The notes under the pieces: generated by a model
Told to the model about the DNA's origin: nothing
What the model saw: only the letters and a program-made list of their open reading frames with translations
Databases searched by the model: none
Shown here: positions 35,159 to 44,400 of the stretch, in pieces
How positions within the stretch are numbered: position 1 is the first letter of the stretch
Layout: the number at the start of each line of letters is the position of its first letter
Translations under genes and position numbers: made by a program
Source of the DNA: Paraflavitalea devenefica
GTDB lineage: Bacteria > Bacteroidota > Bacteroidia > Chitinophagales > Chitinophagaceae
Assembly: GCF_011759375.1 (NCBI RefSeq)
Contig: NZ_JAARML010000007.1
Span: 308,557 to 372,556, forward strand
Reading direction: 5' to 3'
DNA: 64,000 nucleotides

Positions 35159-35213
35159 AAGCCAGAGACAAGCCAGTAGTAAGACAATAGCAAGACAGTA
35201 GCAAGAAAACAAG
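35159..35213. repeat. Tandem array of five degenerate 11-bp repeats
   Basis: Consecutive 11-mers read AAGCCAGAGAC, AAGCCAGTAGT, AAGACAATAGC, AAGACAGTAGC and a diverged AAGAAAACAAG. The unit length equals the 11-bp phase of the array at 34519-34632, but the sequences differ. Confidence 0.7.
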
Positions 35214-35387
35214 CCTAAAATGCAGGCTGGACGCGGAAATATGTGCAGAGGCAGTTGAATACCAGTAGGTAGGAATGAAACAGAAAGGTAATATAAGCCG
35301 CTGTTATTCATATAATTGTAAGTTACAAAAACTACTATTAAAAAACTAAAAAACCGGCTGTTAATTTTACAAAACGATCCTCTTCGC

Positions 35388-35402
35388 CAAAGGAGTCCTT
35401 TG
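35388..35402. promoter_or_regulatory. 15-bp palindrome upstream of the LRR lipoprotein gene
   Basis: CAAAGGAGTCCTTTG is a perfect odd palindrome, with CTC and GAG further out. It lies 42 bp before the start codon at 35445 and could be an operator or a leader hairpin. Confidence 0.35.
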
Positions 35403-35444
35403 AGGAGAAACTAAGACACTAATTTAAATCAACCACCCGAACCC

Positions 35445-36650
35445 ATGAAGTACCTTTTAACCCTTATCGTTGCCACCACCCTACTCGCAGGCTGCTCAAA
35501 AGACAAAGATGATCCCGATGCTCCACCTGCCAATACCAAAGGGGAAATGACCGTTTTATTGAAGCCCTCATTATCGGCTAACATCATACTGACCGGGAAA
35601 AATATCGTCATTAATTGGGGAGACGGCAAGGAGGAAAAGTTTCCCGATCTGGATTTTAAAGTAACAGGCCATACCTACGATCAGTCGGTCAGCCATCGCA
35701 TAAAGATCACCGGGGAGGATGTAAGCAGCTTTTCCTGCATGGCCCAGGAGGTGACGGAAATCGATGTACGGGAAAACCCAGCCCTGCAGGCGCTTGATTG
35801 CAGCACCAACGAGATCAGCAGCCTCGACCTGTCAAAGAATAGCTACCTGCTTTATGTACGTTGTGACGACAACAAGCTGACCCAACTGGGTCTATCTAAA
35901 AACACGGTGTTAGAATCGCTGAACTGCGACCGGAATGACATAGCAACATTGAACGTTTCTGCCAATACGAAATTGAAATCCTTGTCGTGCAGGTATACCA
36001 AACTAACAACCTTGGATATCTCGCACAATACGGCCCTCATTTCACTCGATGGCGACAACAACGAGCTGTCCGCATTGGACCTTACCCACAACCCGGAACT
36101 GCAACGCCTGGCGGTCAACGACTGCCGGTTGACCCAATTAAACATTGCCGGCAACAAACAGCTCAATGCCCTGGAATGCTCCGGCAACCAGTTGACAGCA
36201 CTGGACATAAAGGCCAACAGCAAGATCAGCTTCCTCCTATTCGGCGCCAACCAGATCAAAACAATCGACCTCTCCAACCAACCGGCCCTGGAATACCTGG
36301 GCTGTGCCCTAAACCAGCTCACTGCTCTCGATGTAACAAACAATCCCAAACTCATTAACCTCGACTGTTGGGAGAACGATATCTCAAACCTGGACGTCTC
36401 CAAAAACACGGCGCTGACCTACCTCAACTTCCGCACGAACAATTTAACAACGATCGATCTCTCCAAAAACACAGCATTGAGCGACCTGCGCTGCAGAAGC
36501 AACAACTTCAGCGCGGAATCATTGAACAGCCTATTCAACACCTTACACCAAAATCCCGGCACCAAATACATCGATTACTACGACAACCCCGGCACCAACA
36601 CCTGCAACTCCGCCATTGCCACCGGTAAAGGCTGGACAATCAGGTTCTGA
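35445..36650 (+). CDS. Leucine-rich-repeat lipoprotein
   Basis: The 401-residue protein has a lipoprotein signal with lipobox LLAGC (C17). A PKD-like or small beta-domain (about 30-95, INWGDGKEEKFPDL and a TYDQSVSH stretch) is followed by about 13 LRR units of 21 residues (LxxLxCSxNxLTxLDxSxNxxL; for example ALDCSTNEISSLDLSKNSYL) and a short cap ending in KGWTIRF. Bacteroidota LRR lipoproteins of this kind are surface-exposed and often bind proteins or glycans. It is a single gene downstream of the repeat-rich region, and its GC content returns to that of the main genome. Function beyond binding is unknown. Confidence 0.88.
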   Translation: MKYLLTLIVATTLLAGCSKDKDDPDAPPANTKGEMTVLLKPSLSANIILTGKNIVINWGDGKEEKFPDLDFKVTGHTYDQSVSHRIKITGEDVSSFSCMAQEVTEIDVRENPALQALDCSTNEISSLDLSKNSYLLYVRCDDNKLTQLGLSKNTVLESLNCDRNDIATLNVSANTKLKSLSCRYTKLTTLDISHNTALISLDGDNNELSALDLTHNPELQRLAVNDCRLTQLNIAGNKQLNALECSGNQLTALDIKANSKISFLLFGANQIKTIDLSNQPALEYLGCALNQLTALDVTNNPKLINLDCWENDISNLDVSKNTALTYLNFRTNNLTTIDLSKNTALSDLRCRSNNFSAESLNSLFNTLHQNPGTKYIDYYDNPGTNTCNSAIATGKGWTIRF

Positions 36651-36850
36651 CAGGCAAGCATCCGCTTCTCCGGAATCTCCCGTAAGGGTACGCAGCCTTG
36701 ATGTATCGAAACCGATCACCCCGATGTACCAAAAACGCACAGGGTAGCCTGTGATAGTAACACAAGTAGTTTGTTTATACGCCTTTATAAACTGGCACCG
36801 CGTTGGCCCCTGTCCGGGCAAAACCATTCTCCCGGCAAAACACCAACACC

Positions 36851-37849
36851 ATGGCTACTTTATCCCGGCTCCTGGCAACCATTATTGGTTCTTATATCGC
36901 AATGATGGCGCAAGGACAGACAATCAAAAAAGCCCCATCACCCCAACAAAGCAAGCCGCCCGTCGTGAAAGACTGGTTCCTGGCTACGGGCAACTGGCAC
37001 AACGATCCCCAATTATATGTATGTGAATTCGGTACAGGCGCCGATACGGTGGTCATGCTGCATGGTGGCTGGGGCGGCGACCACAGCGGCCTGCTAACAG
37101 CCGTAGCTAACCTTGGCAATCAGTTTCATTTTATATGCTATGATCAGCGCGGCTCATTGCGCTCGCCCTTTCCCGATTCACTCATCACCTTTAATGAACA
37201 TATTGAAGACGTAGAACGCCTCCGGAAGGAACTGAACATAGATAAATTAAACCTCGTGGGACATTCTATGGGAGCTGTGCTGGCAAGCGCTTATGCCACC
37301 AGGTACCCGCAGTATATACGGCGTCTTATTTTATTATCGCCGGCGGCGCTGAAAAATCCCCTGCCACCCGGTGAAAAAGAACTACAGGATAAAAGTACCC
37401 CGGCGTTCCAGGCATTTCTGAACCGCCCGGAAGTGACGCAGTTGTTGGAAAAGTATAACCTCCACCGTAAGCAGCCTGCCCTGTCATCCCGGGAAGAGAC
37501 GATGAAGTTTCGTATCAATGTTTTTAAAAGAATGGTGTACCAGGTGGAGCACGCCAATGATGTCATGGGCGGCAGGGCGCTGTACAAAAGCCATGTATTT
37601 GATCTCACAGCCAAAACCTACCCTGCCGCTGGGTGGAACTATATTGCAGCGTTTAAACAGCAGGCCTGGCCGGTCAGTATCATAACGGGCGATCATGATT
37701 TCCTGGACTTTGGCGCCGGTCTGGCTAAAAAATGGGCGAATGAAGTGCCTAGCATCAAATTAAGCATCATTAAAAAGGCTGGGCATATTCTATGGCTGGA
37801 TCAGCCGGAGGAATTTGAAAAACAACTGGCTGCGCATCTCGGAAAATAG
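36851..37849 (+). CDS. Secreted alpha/beta hydrolase, proline iminopeptidase-like
   Basis: The 332-residue protein starts at the ATG at 36851 with a signal peptide (MATLSRLLATIIGSYIAMMAQG); an upstream TTG only lengthens it. The fold is marked by the oxyanion region VVMLHGGWGGDHSG, the CYDQRGSLRSPFP motif typical of proline iminopeptidases, the nucleophile elbow LVGHSMGAVLAS and the catalytic His in KAGHILWLDQPEEF; the acid is probably the Asp in ITGDHDFLDFG. It would cleave N-terminal proline or small esters or amides in the periplasm. It is 29 bp upstream of a GH43 gene on the same strand and may be co-transcribed with it. Confidence 0.88.
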   Translation: MATLSRLLATIIGSYIAMMAQGQTIKKAPSPQQSKPPVVKDWFLATGNWHNDPQLYVCEFGTGADTVVMLHGGWGGDHSGLLTAVANLGNQFHFICYDQRGSLRSPFPDSLITFNEHIEDVERLRKELNIDKLNLVGHSMGAVLASAYATRYPQYIRRLILLSPAALKNPLPPGEKELQDKSTPAFQAFLNRPEVTQLLEKYNLHRKQPALSSREETMKFRINVFKRMVYQVEHANDVMGGRALYKSHVFDLTAKTYPAAGWNYIAAFKQQAWPVSIITGDHDFLDFGAGLAKKWANEVPSIKLSIIKKAGHILWLDQPEEFEKQLAAHLGK

Positions 37850-37878
37850 TCAGCATATTTCTCTATATTTAGCCAGCT

Positions 37879-38847
37879 ATGGCTCATCTAAAAACAATCA
37901 TTCAGGCGGCACTAATCTTAATAGTCATATTACCAGGCATAAAAAGCCTGGCGCAGCAACCTTCCATATTCCTGGCCGACCCAACGATCTTTGAAGACAA
38001 AGGAAAATACTATTTGTATGGTACCAGCAGTAGCCAGGGATTCCTGGTATACGAGTCTGCTGACCGGGTAACCTGGAGGCAGCCCCAGGATAGTACCCGG
38101 CGCCTGGCGTTGAAACGTGGTGAAGCTTTTGGTACCAGTGGTTTCTGGGCGCCGCAGGTATTTACCTGGAAGGGCAGCTATTATATGGCTTATACGGCCA
38201 ATGAACAGATAGCGATCGCCAAAGCATCCGGCCCCACAGGTCCGTTCACACAGGACTCATTGGTGGCATTGAGTGGCACAGGCAAACAGATCGACCCGTT
38301 CATATTCTTCGACACAAACGGCAAGATATACCTCTACCATGTCAAGCTGCAAAATGGCAACCGGATATTTGTAACGGAAATGAAACCCGACCTGTCGGAT
38401 GTGATCCCCGGCACGGAGCAGGAATGCATTGCAAGTACCGAACCATGGGAGAACACGGCGAAATCGGAATGGCCGGTGGCGGAGGGCCCTACTGTACTGA
38501 AGCGTAAAAATACCTATTACCTCATCTATTCGGCCAACGATTTCCGGAACAAGGATTATGCAGTGGGATATGCCACTTCCAACTCTCCGGCAGGACCCTG
38601 GAAGAAATACACCCGTAATCCGATCATCAGCCGGCATACCGTTAAGCACAACGGGTCTGGGCATGGCGATGTGTTTATTGATCAGAAGCTCCGGCTGCAT
38701 TACGTACTACATACCCATCATTCGGATGACCGGGTGTCACCGCGTGCAACAGCAGTGGTGCCATTGAAGTTCAAGTCCATCAAAGGCGGACAAGATGTAT
38801 TGGAAGCGGATGGCGGATCGTTTGAGTGGTTGAAGAATGCGCAGTAA
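37879..38847 (+). CDS. Glycoside hydrolase family 43 protein
   Basis: The 322-residue protein has a signal peptide (1-24) and a single five-bladed propeller. The three GH43 acidic sites are visible: the base in IFLADPTIFEDKGKYYLYGT, the pKa-modulating Asp in KQIDPFIFFDTNGKIYLYHV, and the general acid Glu in PVAEGPTVLKRKNTYYLIYS. Typical activities are arabinofuranosidase, xylosidase or arabinanase; the exact one cannot be read. It follows an alpha/beta hydrolase gene by 29 bp. With the other GH43, GH78 and GH105 genes nearby it fits pectin side-chain degradation. Confidence 0.92.
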   Translation: MAHLKTIIQAALILIVILPGIKSLAQQPSIFLADPTIFEDKGKYYLYGTSSSQGFLVYESADRVTWRQPQDSTRRLALKRGEAFGTSGFWAPQVFTWKGSYYMAYTANEQIAIAKASGPTGPFTQDSLVALSGTGKQIDPFIFFDTNGKIYLYHVKLQNGNRIFVTEMKPDLSDVIPGTEQECIASTEPWENTAKSEWPVAEGPTVLKRKNTYYLIYSANDFRNKDYAVGYATSNSPAGPWKKYTRNPIISRHTVKHNGSGHGDVFIDQKLRLHYVLHTHHSDDRVSPRATAVVPLKFKSIKGGQDVLEADGGSFEWLKNAQ

Positions 38848-38859
38848 TTGGCTGCGCAT
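38837..38859. terminator. Hairpin between convergent GH43 and bestrophin genes
   Basis: ATGCGCAG (38837-38844) and CTGCGCAT (38852-38859) form an 8-bp perfect stem with a 7-base loop at the convergent gene ends; the stop of GH43 lies within it. No long T-run follows on either strand, so termination is likely but weak. Confidence 0.45.
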
Positions 38860-38868
38860 GGGCACTAT

Positions 38869-39894
38869 TTACATCAGTACACTGTTTCTCGGTTGTATCG
38901 GCTTGGGCACATTCTTTTCGCCCATCATTTGTAACAGGTCTATTTCGATGGTGCGGCAAATGGACAGCATCGGTACATCGTTGTACAGGCCTTCGAACGG
39001 ATTTTCGGAGTAGTCGCCCACAATCTCCATCACCACGAAGATCCAACCGATCAGGGCGCCAATGGGAACAGACAACCAGTACATATCTCCCCCCAACTTG
39101 CTGAACTCGCCTACGATACCAAATGGCAGGAGGAATACGAAAATGCAAACAAACACAAAACTGAAGCTGCCATAGTGTCTTGGAAAAGGGAAACGTTTTA
39201 TCCGTTCTGCCTTTCCCTGTTCATCATAAAAGTTGTTCAGCATACGTTGCAGCTCGATGTGCTGCATCATATTCATGCAGCCATCCGCATGCAGCCTGGC
39301 CAGGTCGGCACTTTGCCGGTCAATCAGTTGGGTAGCCTTGTTGGCAACGCCCTCATACAAGGGTTGCTCTTCCGGTTCGAGGTAGGGCCTTCCCGCGATT
39401 TCCGCGAGCTCCTCCTGGTAAGGAATATCCAGCAACAGGTGATGACGTTTCCGGTTGAAGGAACCAAAGATCCAGCGCAGGCTCACATGCTCCCAGGGGG
39501 CAGGCGCCAATAATTGTTGCCGGAGCGTATACAGGTAGGCAATATGCCGGTGAATGATCCGTTTTTTGGCCAGCTCCACCACTTGGGCATTAACGGTATC
39601 GCTGGCCACAAAATGTTTTACCATGGTGCCCAACGCCCGGCTGTTGTTGATCATAGCGCCCCATATCTTTCGCGCCTCCCAAAGTCGCCCATAAGCCTGG
39701 TGGTTCTTGAAACCTACATAGAATGCTACGGAAGTACCGATCACCGACATCGGCAGCCAGGGAATCGCCATCCATCTCCACTGGGTAAAATGATAGGTGG
39801 CGCTAACCAACAACATCCAGCCGGTTAGCCAAATAAAATGGTGGCCTCCAAATTCATAGATTTGCCGGAGCCCGAGTGTTTTCCTTACGATCAT
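38869..39894 (-). CDS. Bestrophin-family chloride/anion channel
   Basis: The 341-residue protein (start ATG at 39894; an upstream TTG is less likely) shows bestrophin features: IVRKTLGLRQIYEFGGHHFI, the first pair of membrane helices (LTGWMLLVSATYHF, WLPMSVIGTSVAFYVGFKNH), then NHQAYGRLWEARKIWGAMIN, and the second pair around FVFVCIFVFLLPFGIVGEF and PIGALIGWIFVVMEI. The closing motif ENPFEGLYNDVPML is a family signature. Bacterial bestrophins are pentameric ion channels. It sits 56 bp after the esterase gene on the same strand; the functional link is unclear. Confidence 0.92.
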   Translation of the reverse strand: MIVRKTLGLRQIYEFGGHHFIWLTGWMLLVSATYHFTQWRWMAIPWLPMSVIGTSVAFYVGFKNHQAYGRLWEARKIWGAMINNSRALGTMVKHFVASDTVNAQVVELAKKRIIHRHIAYLYTLRQQLLAPAPWEHVSLRWIFGSFNRKRHHLLLDIPYQEELAEIAGRPYLEPEEQPLYEGVANKATQLIDRQSADLARLHADGCMNMMQHIELQRMLNNFYDEQGKAERIKRFPFPRHYGSFSFVFVCIFVFLLPFGIVGEFSKLGGDMYWLSVPIGALIGWIFVVMEIVGDYSENPFEGLYNDVPMLSICRTIEIDLLQMMGEKNVPKPIQPRNSVLM

Positions 39895-39950
39895 AGCCCC
39901 TAAAATAAGCAATAATCGTTTACAGCTTTCGGCCGCAGCCGGCCCTGTTA

Positions 39951-41354
39951 CTAGGGCTTCCCTTCCAACTGTCCCTTTATCTTCTCTGCTTCAGGGAGAC
40001 TGTACTGTGTCTTCTCCGGATCATAATGCTGAATAAAATAATCAATACTGGCTTTCCCTTTTTTCCGGCTGATATTCTTTTCAGCAGCAATCTTGGCTAT
40101 AAAAAAGGGGAAGGACAATTTGATATTAGCAGGCGCCACCTTTTCCCAGGTGGCGGCAAAATCAATAGCCTTTTCGGGTTTATCCATCTTATACGCCAGC
40201 AACTCAATGGGGCGCCTGAAATAAAAAAAGTGCTGTTTATACGTATGGGGCGCATTCAAATACCGGGTCCAATAATCCAAAGCAATATCATACTCCTTGA
40301 TTCTTTCATAGAGTTGCGCCGCACTGGCATCAAACTGGTCATCAATCTTTGTGTTTTTCCTGCAGTAATCCAGGTAACTGGCTGCCTGGTCTTTGTTCGT
40401 GATGATCCCGAAGGCCAGGTCCAAAATGCCGTCTCTGGCTGGTTTTGCATCAATGCCATAGTTCTTATTGATCGTGGCCATGGTATTTTCAATCAGCGCT
40501 GTAGGGTCCATATTTATCTTTCTCAAAGAGTCAGCCAATTGTCCATTCCATCCGTTCGGCTGATAATAATCCGAGAAAATAAACGCAAGACCATTGGCCA
40601 GGCCCATGCCGGCGATGCCGGAGTGGTCGGCATCATACAGCTCATGCCGTACTTTGAGGCGGGGATTATTATGAAGATGAAATAAGCTGTCTAGTTTTTG
40701 GCCGGATCGCAATCTCGACCAGGCATCCCGGGTGCCCGACGCCACAAAAAAATAATGATTATTCGTAAAGTCTTCTTTACTGTAGCGTACATATTGCTCC
40801 AGCTCATTGCCGAAGAGGTTTTGGCTAAGACAAACAACACCCCGGAAAGCGCTTGCACTATTCACCATGGCATTCTGTGCAAACGTGGCCCCGTCGGAAT
40901 GGCCAACCAGGATACTGAATACAGGGGCTGTATATTTTTGGGTAATATAGGCCGGCACTTCCTTCGTCAGGAAATCATTAAATCGCTTGCTGGTGGCTGT
41001 AAATTCGCCGGTAGTTAAATCAGGCCTTAAGTCATTGGACCGGTTCGGACTATTAATGCCCACCACAATGCAGGCTGGAATAACCTTAAAAGCTGAAAGC
41101 TTGACAACGTCATTCACAGTAGGCTCAAACATCCAATTCTCATCCAACACATAAATGACCGGGTATTTAGTAGCCGCACTATACCCTGCAGGAAGATAAA
41201 CCTTAATGATCCTTGTTTCCTTTAGAAAGGAGGATTGTATCGTATCAACAAAATATTGTTGGACAATTGTTTTACCATTAAGTGCACTGTCACTTTGGGC
41301 TTGCGACACACTACAAAGCAATCCCAGGCAAATACCAAAGACCAAATGTTTCAT
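39951..41354 (-). CDS. Secreted alpha/beta hydrolase (esterase D/enterobactin-esterase-like) with TPR tail
   Basis: The 467-residue protein has a signal peptide (MKHLVFGICLGLLCSVSQA) and an esterase domain (about 30-275): YPVIYVLDENWMFEPTVND, VGINSPNRSNDLRPDLT and the nucleophile SILVGHSDGATFAQ, with the late His in YDADHSGIAGMG. Residues 290-467 form helical TPR-like repeats. Such esterases remove acyl groups from sugars or siderophores. Beside a rhamnosidase gene (75 bp upstream, same strand), a pectin acetyl- or feruloyl-esterase role is reasonable but not proven. Confidence 0.85.
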   Translation of the reverse strand: MKHLVFGICLGLLCSVSQAQSDSALNGKTIVQQYFVDTIQSSFLKETRIIKVYLPAGYSAATKYPVIYVLDENWMFEPTVNDVVKLSAFKVIPACIVVGINSPNRSNDLRPDLTTGEFTATSKRFNDFLTKEVPAYITQKYTAPVFSILVGHSDGATFAQNAMVNSASAFRGVVCLSQNLFGNELEQYVRYSKEDFTNNHYFFVASGTRDAWSRLRSGQKLDSLFHLHNNPRLKVRHELYDADHSGIAGMGLANGLAFIFSDYYQPNGWNGQLADSLRKINMDPTALIENTMATINKNYGIDAKPARDGILDLAFGIITNKDQAASYLDYCRKNTKIDDQFDASAAQLYERIKEYDIALDYWTRYLNAPHTYKQHFFYFRRPIELLAYKMDKPEKAIDFAATWEKVAPANIKLSFPFFIAKIAAEKNISRKKGKASIDYFIQHYDPEKTQYSLPEAEKIKGQLEGKP

Positions 41355-41428
41355 TACTTAGCTTTTAAACAGCTAAATACGACATCATTCGCAAAGCAGA
41401 ATTGTATTTTTCCGCCAAAATCTACTGC

Positions 41429-44400
41429 TTACCCTTTTACCTGTAAATAATAAACCCCTGGTTCCAGTGTAAAAGTATATTGCCCGTTAACGGTCCCTGT
41501 AAATTTTACTCCTTTTACTGATAGCACAGGCTTATCTCCTACCCGGATGGCAGTAAGAGAAGAAGCACTCAGGTAAAGCGTTGCCGAGGTATTCGCCGGA
41601 ACTACAAAATGATAGTGACAACTCTTCCCAATCATTTCCCAGCCGCTTTCAATACGGCCATACATAGCATCATAGTGTCCTTTTGCATAGGTCATTTTCC
41701 CGGTAGGGTCTGGCTGCGGCTTTAAAAAGAAATGCTTGAACCCGGGAAAGGCTTCATCCCTTTCAATGCCCAGGGAATAATTGTACATCCAGGCGCCCAC
41801 GGCGCCAAAGGAATAATGATTAAAGGAATTCATCCGGTTGTTGCCGCCAAAACCATTGGAGTGTGTGTAAGAATTCAGGCGCTCCCAGATAGTGGTGGCC
41901 CCCTGTTCTACCGGGTACAACCACGACGGATAAGTTGTTTGCTGCAGCAACCGGTAAGCAAGATTTGCATAGCCGTTATCGGATAATGCCTTATTGATCC
42001 AGGCGGTACCAATAAAACCGGTCATCAGTGAATAAGGCGGGCAAACAGTACCATCATCGGCTTTATTTTCCGTGGCAATACCGGCCACAAAATGTTTCAC
42101 TGCTTTATCCTTGTTCTTTTCGTTAAAAACCTGGAAGGCCAGTGGCAGCACATAGGAGGCTTGCGTATTGATCTCTTTTCCCCGGAAAGCTGTTTTCCCG
42201 GTGGCCGGGTCCACATAAGTCTGGTTGAAGAAGGCCCTTCTTGCTGCGCTCATTTTTTTATACCTGGCTTCATCCTCCTTTTTATTCAAGATGCCGGCGA
42301 TCCTGGACATAATGTCCAGGTCATAAATAAAATAACTTTCCCAGAGCAAGGTCTTTTCAGACTGATTGTATTCCGGGCTCAGCCAGTCGCCCAGGCTCCA
42401 CCACTCCTTACTGATCTTATCGTCCAATACATTCGTAACGGGATCAATGCTCCGGGTCAAAAAAGATATATACGCCTTCAGGGCATCATAATGTTCGGCC
42501 AGCATAGCTTTATCATTAAACTGCTGGTAGCTTTCCCAGGCAACGGTTATACCGGCACTACCCCACAATACACCCCCAAAACCGCCACCCAATGGCGCCA
42601 CATCAGAGAAACGCCCATCTTCCCGCTGCACATTACGCATCGCCAGCATATGCCTGCGAAGAAATTGCGGCACACCGGCCAGGTAAGTAGCTGTCCGGGA
42701 AAACACAGAAATATCGCCACTCCATCCCAGCCGTTCATTACGCTGCGGACAATCAGTAGGTATAGAAAGGAAATTGGCATACATCGACCAGGTAATATTC
42801 TCCCAAAGTTTATTAACAGTTGTATTCGAGGTGGTATAAGCCGATGCCAGCTCATGGATAGAACTTAACACTTCTCCTTTCACCGCCGCCAAAGGTAACG
42901 GCGCCGGAATGCCGGTAATCTCTATATAACGGAAGCCATGAAAGGTAAAGGAGGGATGGATAACTTCCTGGCCCCCTTTCGTGATATAAATATCCTGCGC
43001 CATGGCAGCACGGATATTTTCAAGCATGATCATACCGGCATTTTCCTTATAAGCAGGCAAATCAGGATATACAACTTCTGCAAAACGCAGGGTGATCTTT
43101 TTCCCCGGCTCCATGCCCTGTAAGCTGATCCTGGGTACACCGGCCATGTTCTGACCCATATCGTACACAAAAACACCCGGCCGCACTTCCGTGACAGACA
43201 CAGCCGTCAATTCCTTTACCTTTTTAACGGTCTCACCAAACTGGCCAATCAACAACATACCACTATAATCATCCACCATGGGCATATTGAGGGCCTTATT
43301 CTTTTCATCGCGGCTGATATGTCCTTCCAGGCCAATGGCTGTTGCGGGTACCCATCCGCTATCATCATAGGCTGCCGTGCTCCATCCATCTGTCAATGAT
43401 TCTTTGGAGGCATCGTATACTTCTCCCTGGAAAAGACTACTATAAACAATGGGTCCATGATTAAAATACTTCCAGGTGGAAGGATCCGTCACAACAACGG
43501 CTTCTTTTCCGTCTGCATAAGTGATCACCAACTTTGCCAGCAGGGATTGCCTGTCGCCAAAGAAATTCCAGCAATCACCCATATAGGTGGCGCCCCCACT
43601 CCACCACCCTTCGCCCAGGATAGCACCAATCGCATTGTTGCCAGGCACAACATAAGGGGTCACATCATACGTCTGGTACAAATGCGTTTTGTTATACTGG
43701 GTTAAACCAGGATTGAAAAAATCATTGCCTACCTGTTTTCCATTCATGAACATTGTATACACCCCGCGGGAGGTAACATACAGGCGCGCCTTCGCTATGG
43801 TGGATGTTGAGGCCGAAAACGTCGTACGCAACATAGGCATGGAATTACGTCCCGGATCAGCCACCACAAAAGCGCCCGAATGGTTACCGGATACTTTGTA
43901 ACGCCTGTCTGCTATAGACACCTGCCCATGCATACCGGCGAAAATGCCCTGGTAGCCTTCCTGCAGCTCTTCCGAAAACAATACATTACCAGGGTCCCTG
44001 TAATTCCTGACCTCTACATTTGAAAAATAAGCTGCCTGGCCCTGGGGCACCGAAAAACCAACTCCTGCCACTACCGGGAAAGCGATAAAATCTCCGCCCC
44101 GGCCTAAGGGATTGAGATTGACATTACCTATTAAGTGCTCCCTGGCCTGTCCGTCTATAGAAATATGGGTATCTCCTAAAACAGAAGAAACATACACCGC
44201 ATGTTTGCCATATTTATTGTTGTCATTAATAATGGATAACGGAATAGGGAAACTTTTAAAGGGAATATCTTTTTTATCGGAAGGTGCGTAACCAACCCGG
44301 TAAATATTCAATACAGCAGCCCCTTTTAAGGGCAGCGTAGCTATATCCAGTTCAATTAAAATATAAGAACTATCTCTTTTATGCGCCAGTTGATAGAGAT

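Larger units (their letters stand above)
33750..35444. other. Gene-poor stretch between the defence island and the LRR lipoprotein gene
   Basis: In 1.7 kb no convincing intact gene is seen. Open frames here (for example a 137-residue plus-strand frame at 34462-34875) have skewed composition dictated by short repeats. The stretch holds a possible broken HTH gene (34215-34430), an inverted array of 11-bp-phased motifs (34519-34632), a short GGGCTGTCTCA sequence at 34960-34970 reminiscent of transposon ends, an 11-bp tandem array (35159-35213) and a palindrome before the next gene. Such decayed DNA next to a defence island fits a recombination-prone boundary. Confidence 0.6.

Noticed and set aside
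34519..35213. Possible CRISPR array
   Set aside because: The repeat units are 6-11 bp and lack spacers of regular length and cas genes; they are phased arrays, not CRISPR.
42092..42868. Plus-strand frame of 258 residues opposite the GH78 gene
   Set aside because: It is antisense to conserved GH78 catalytic regions and has no recognisable domain.
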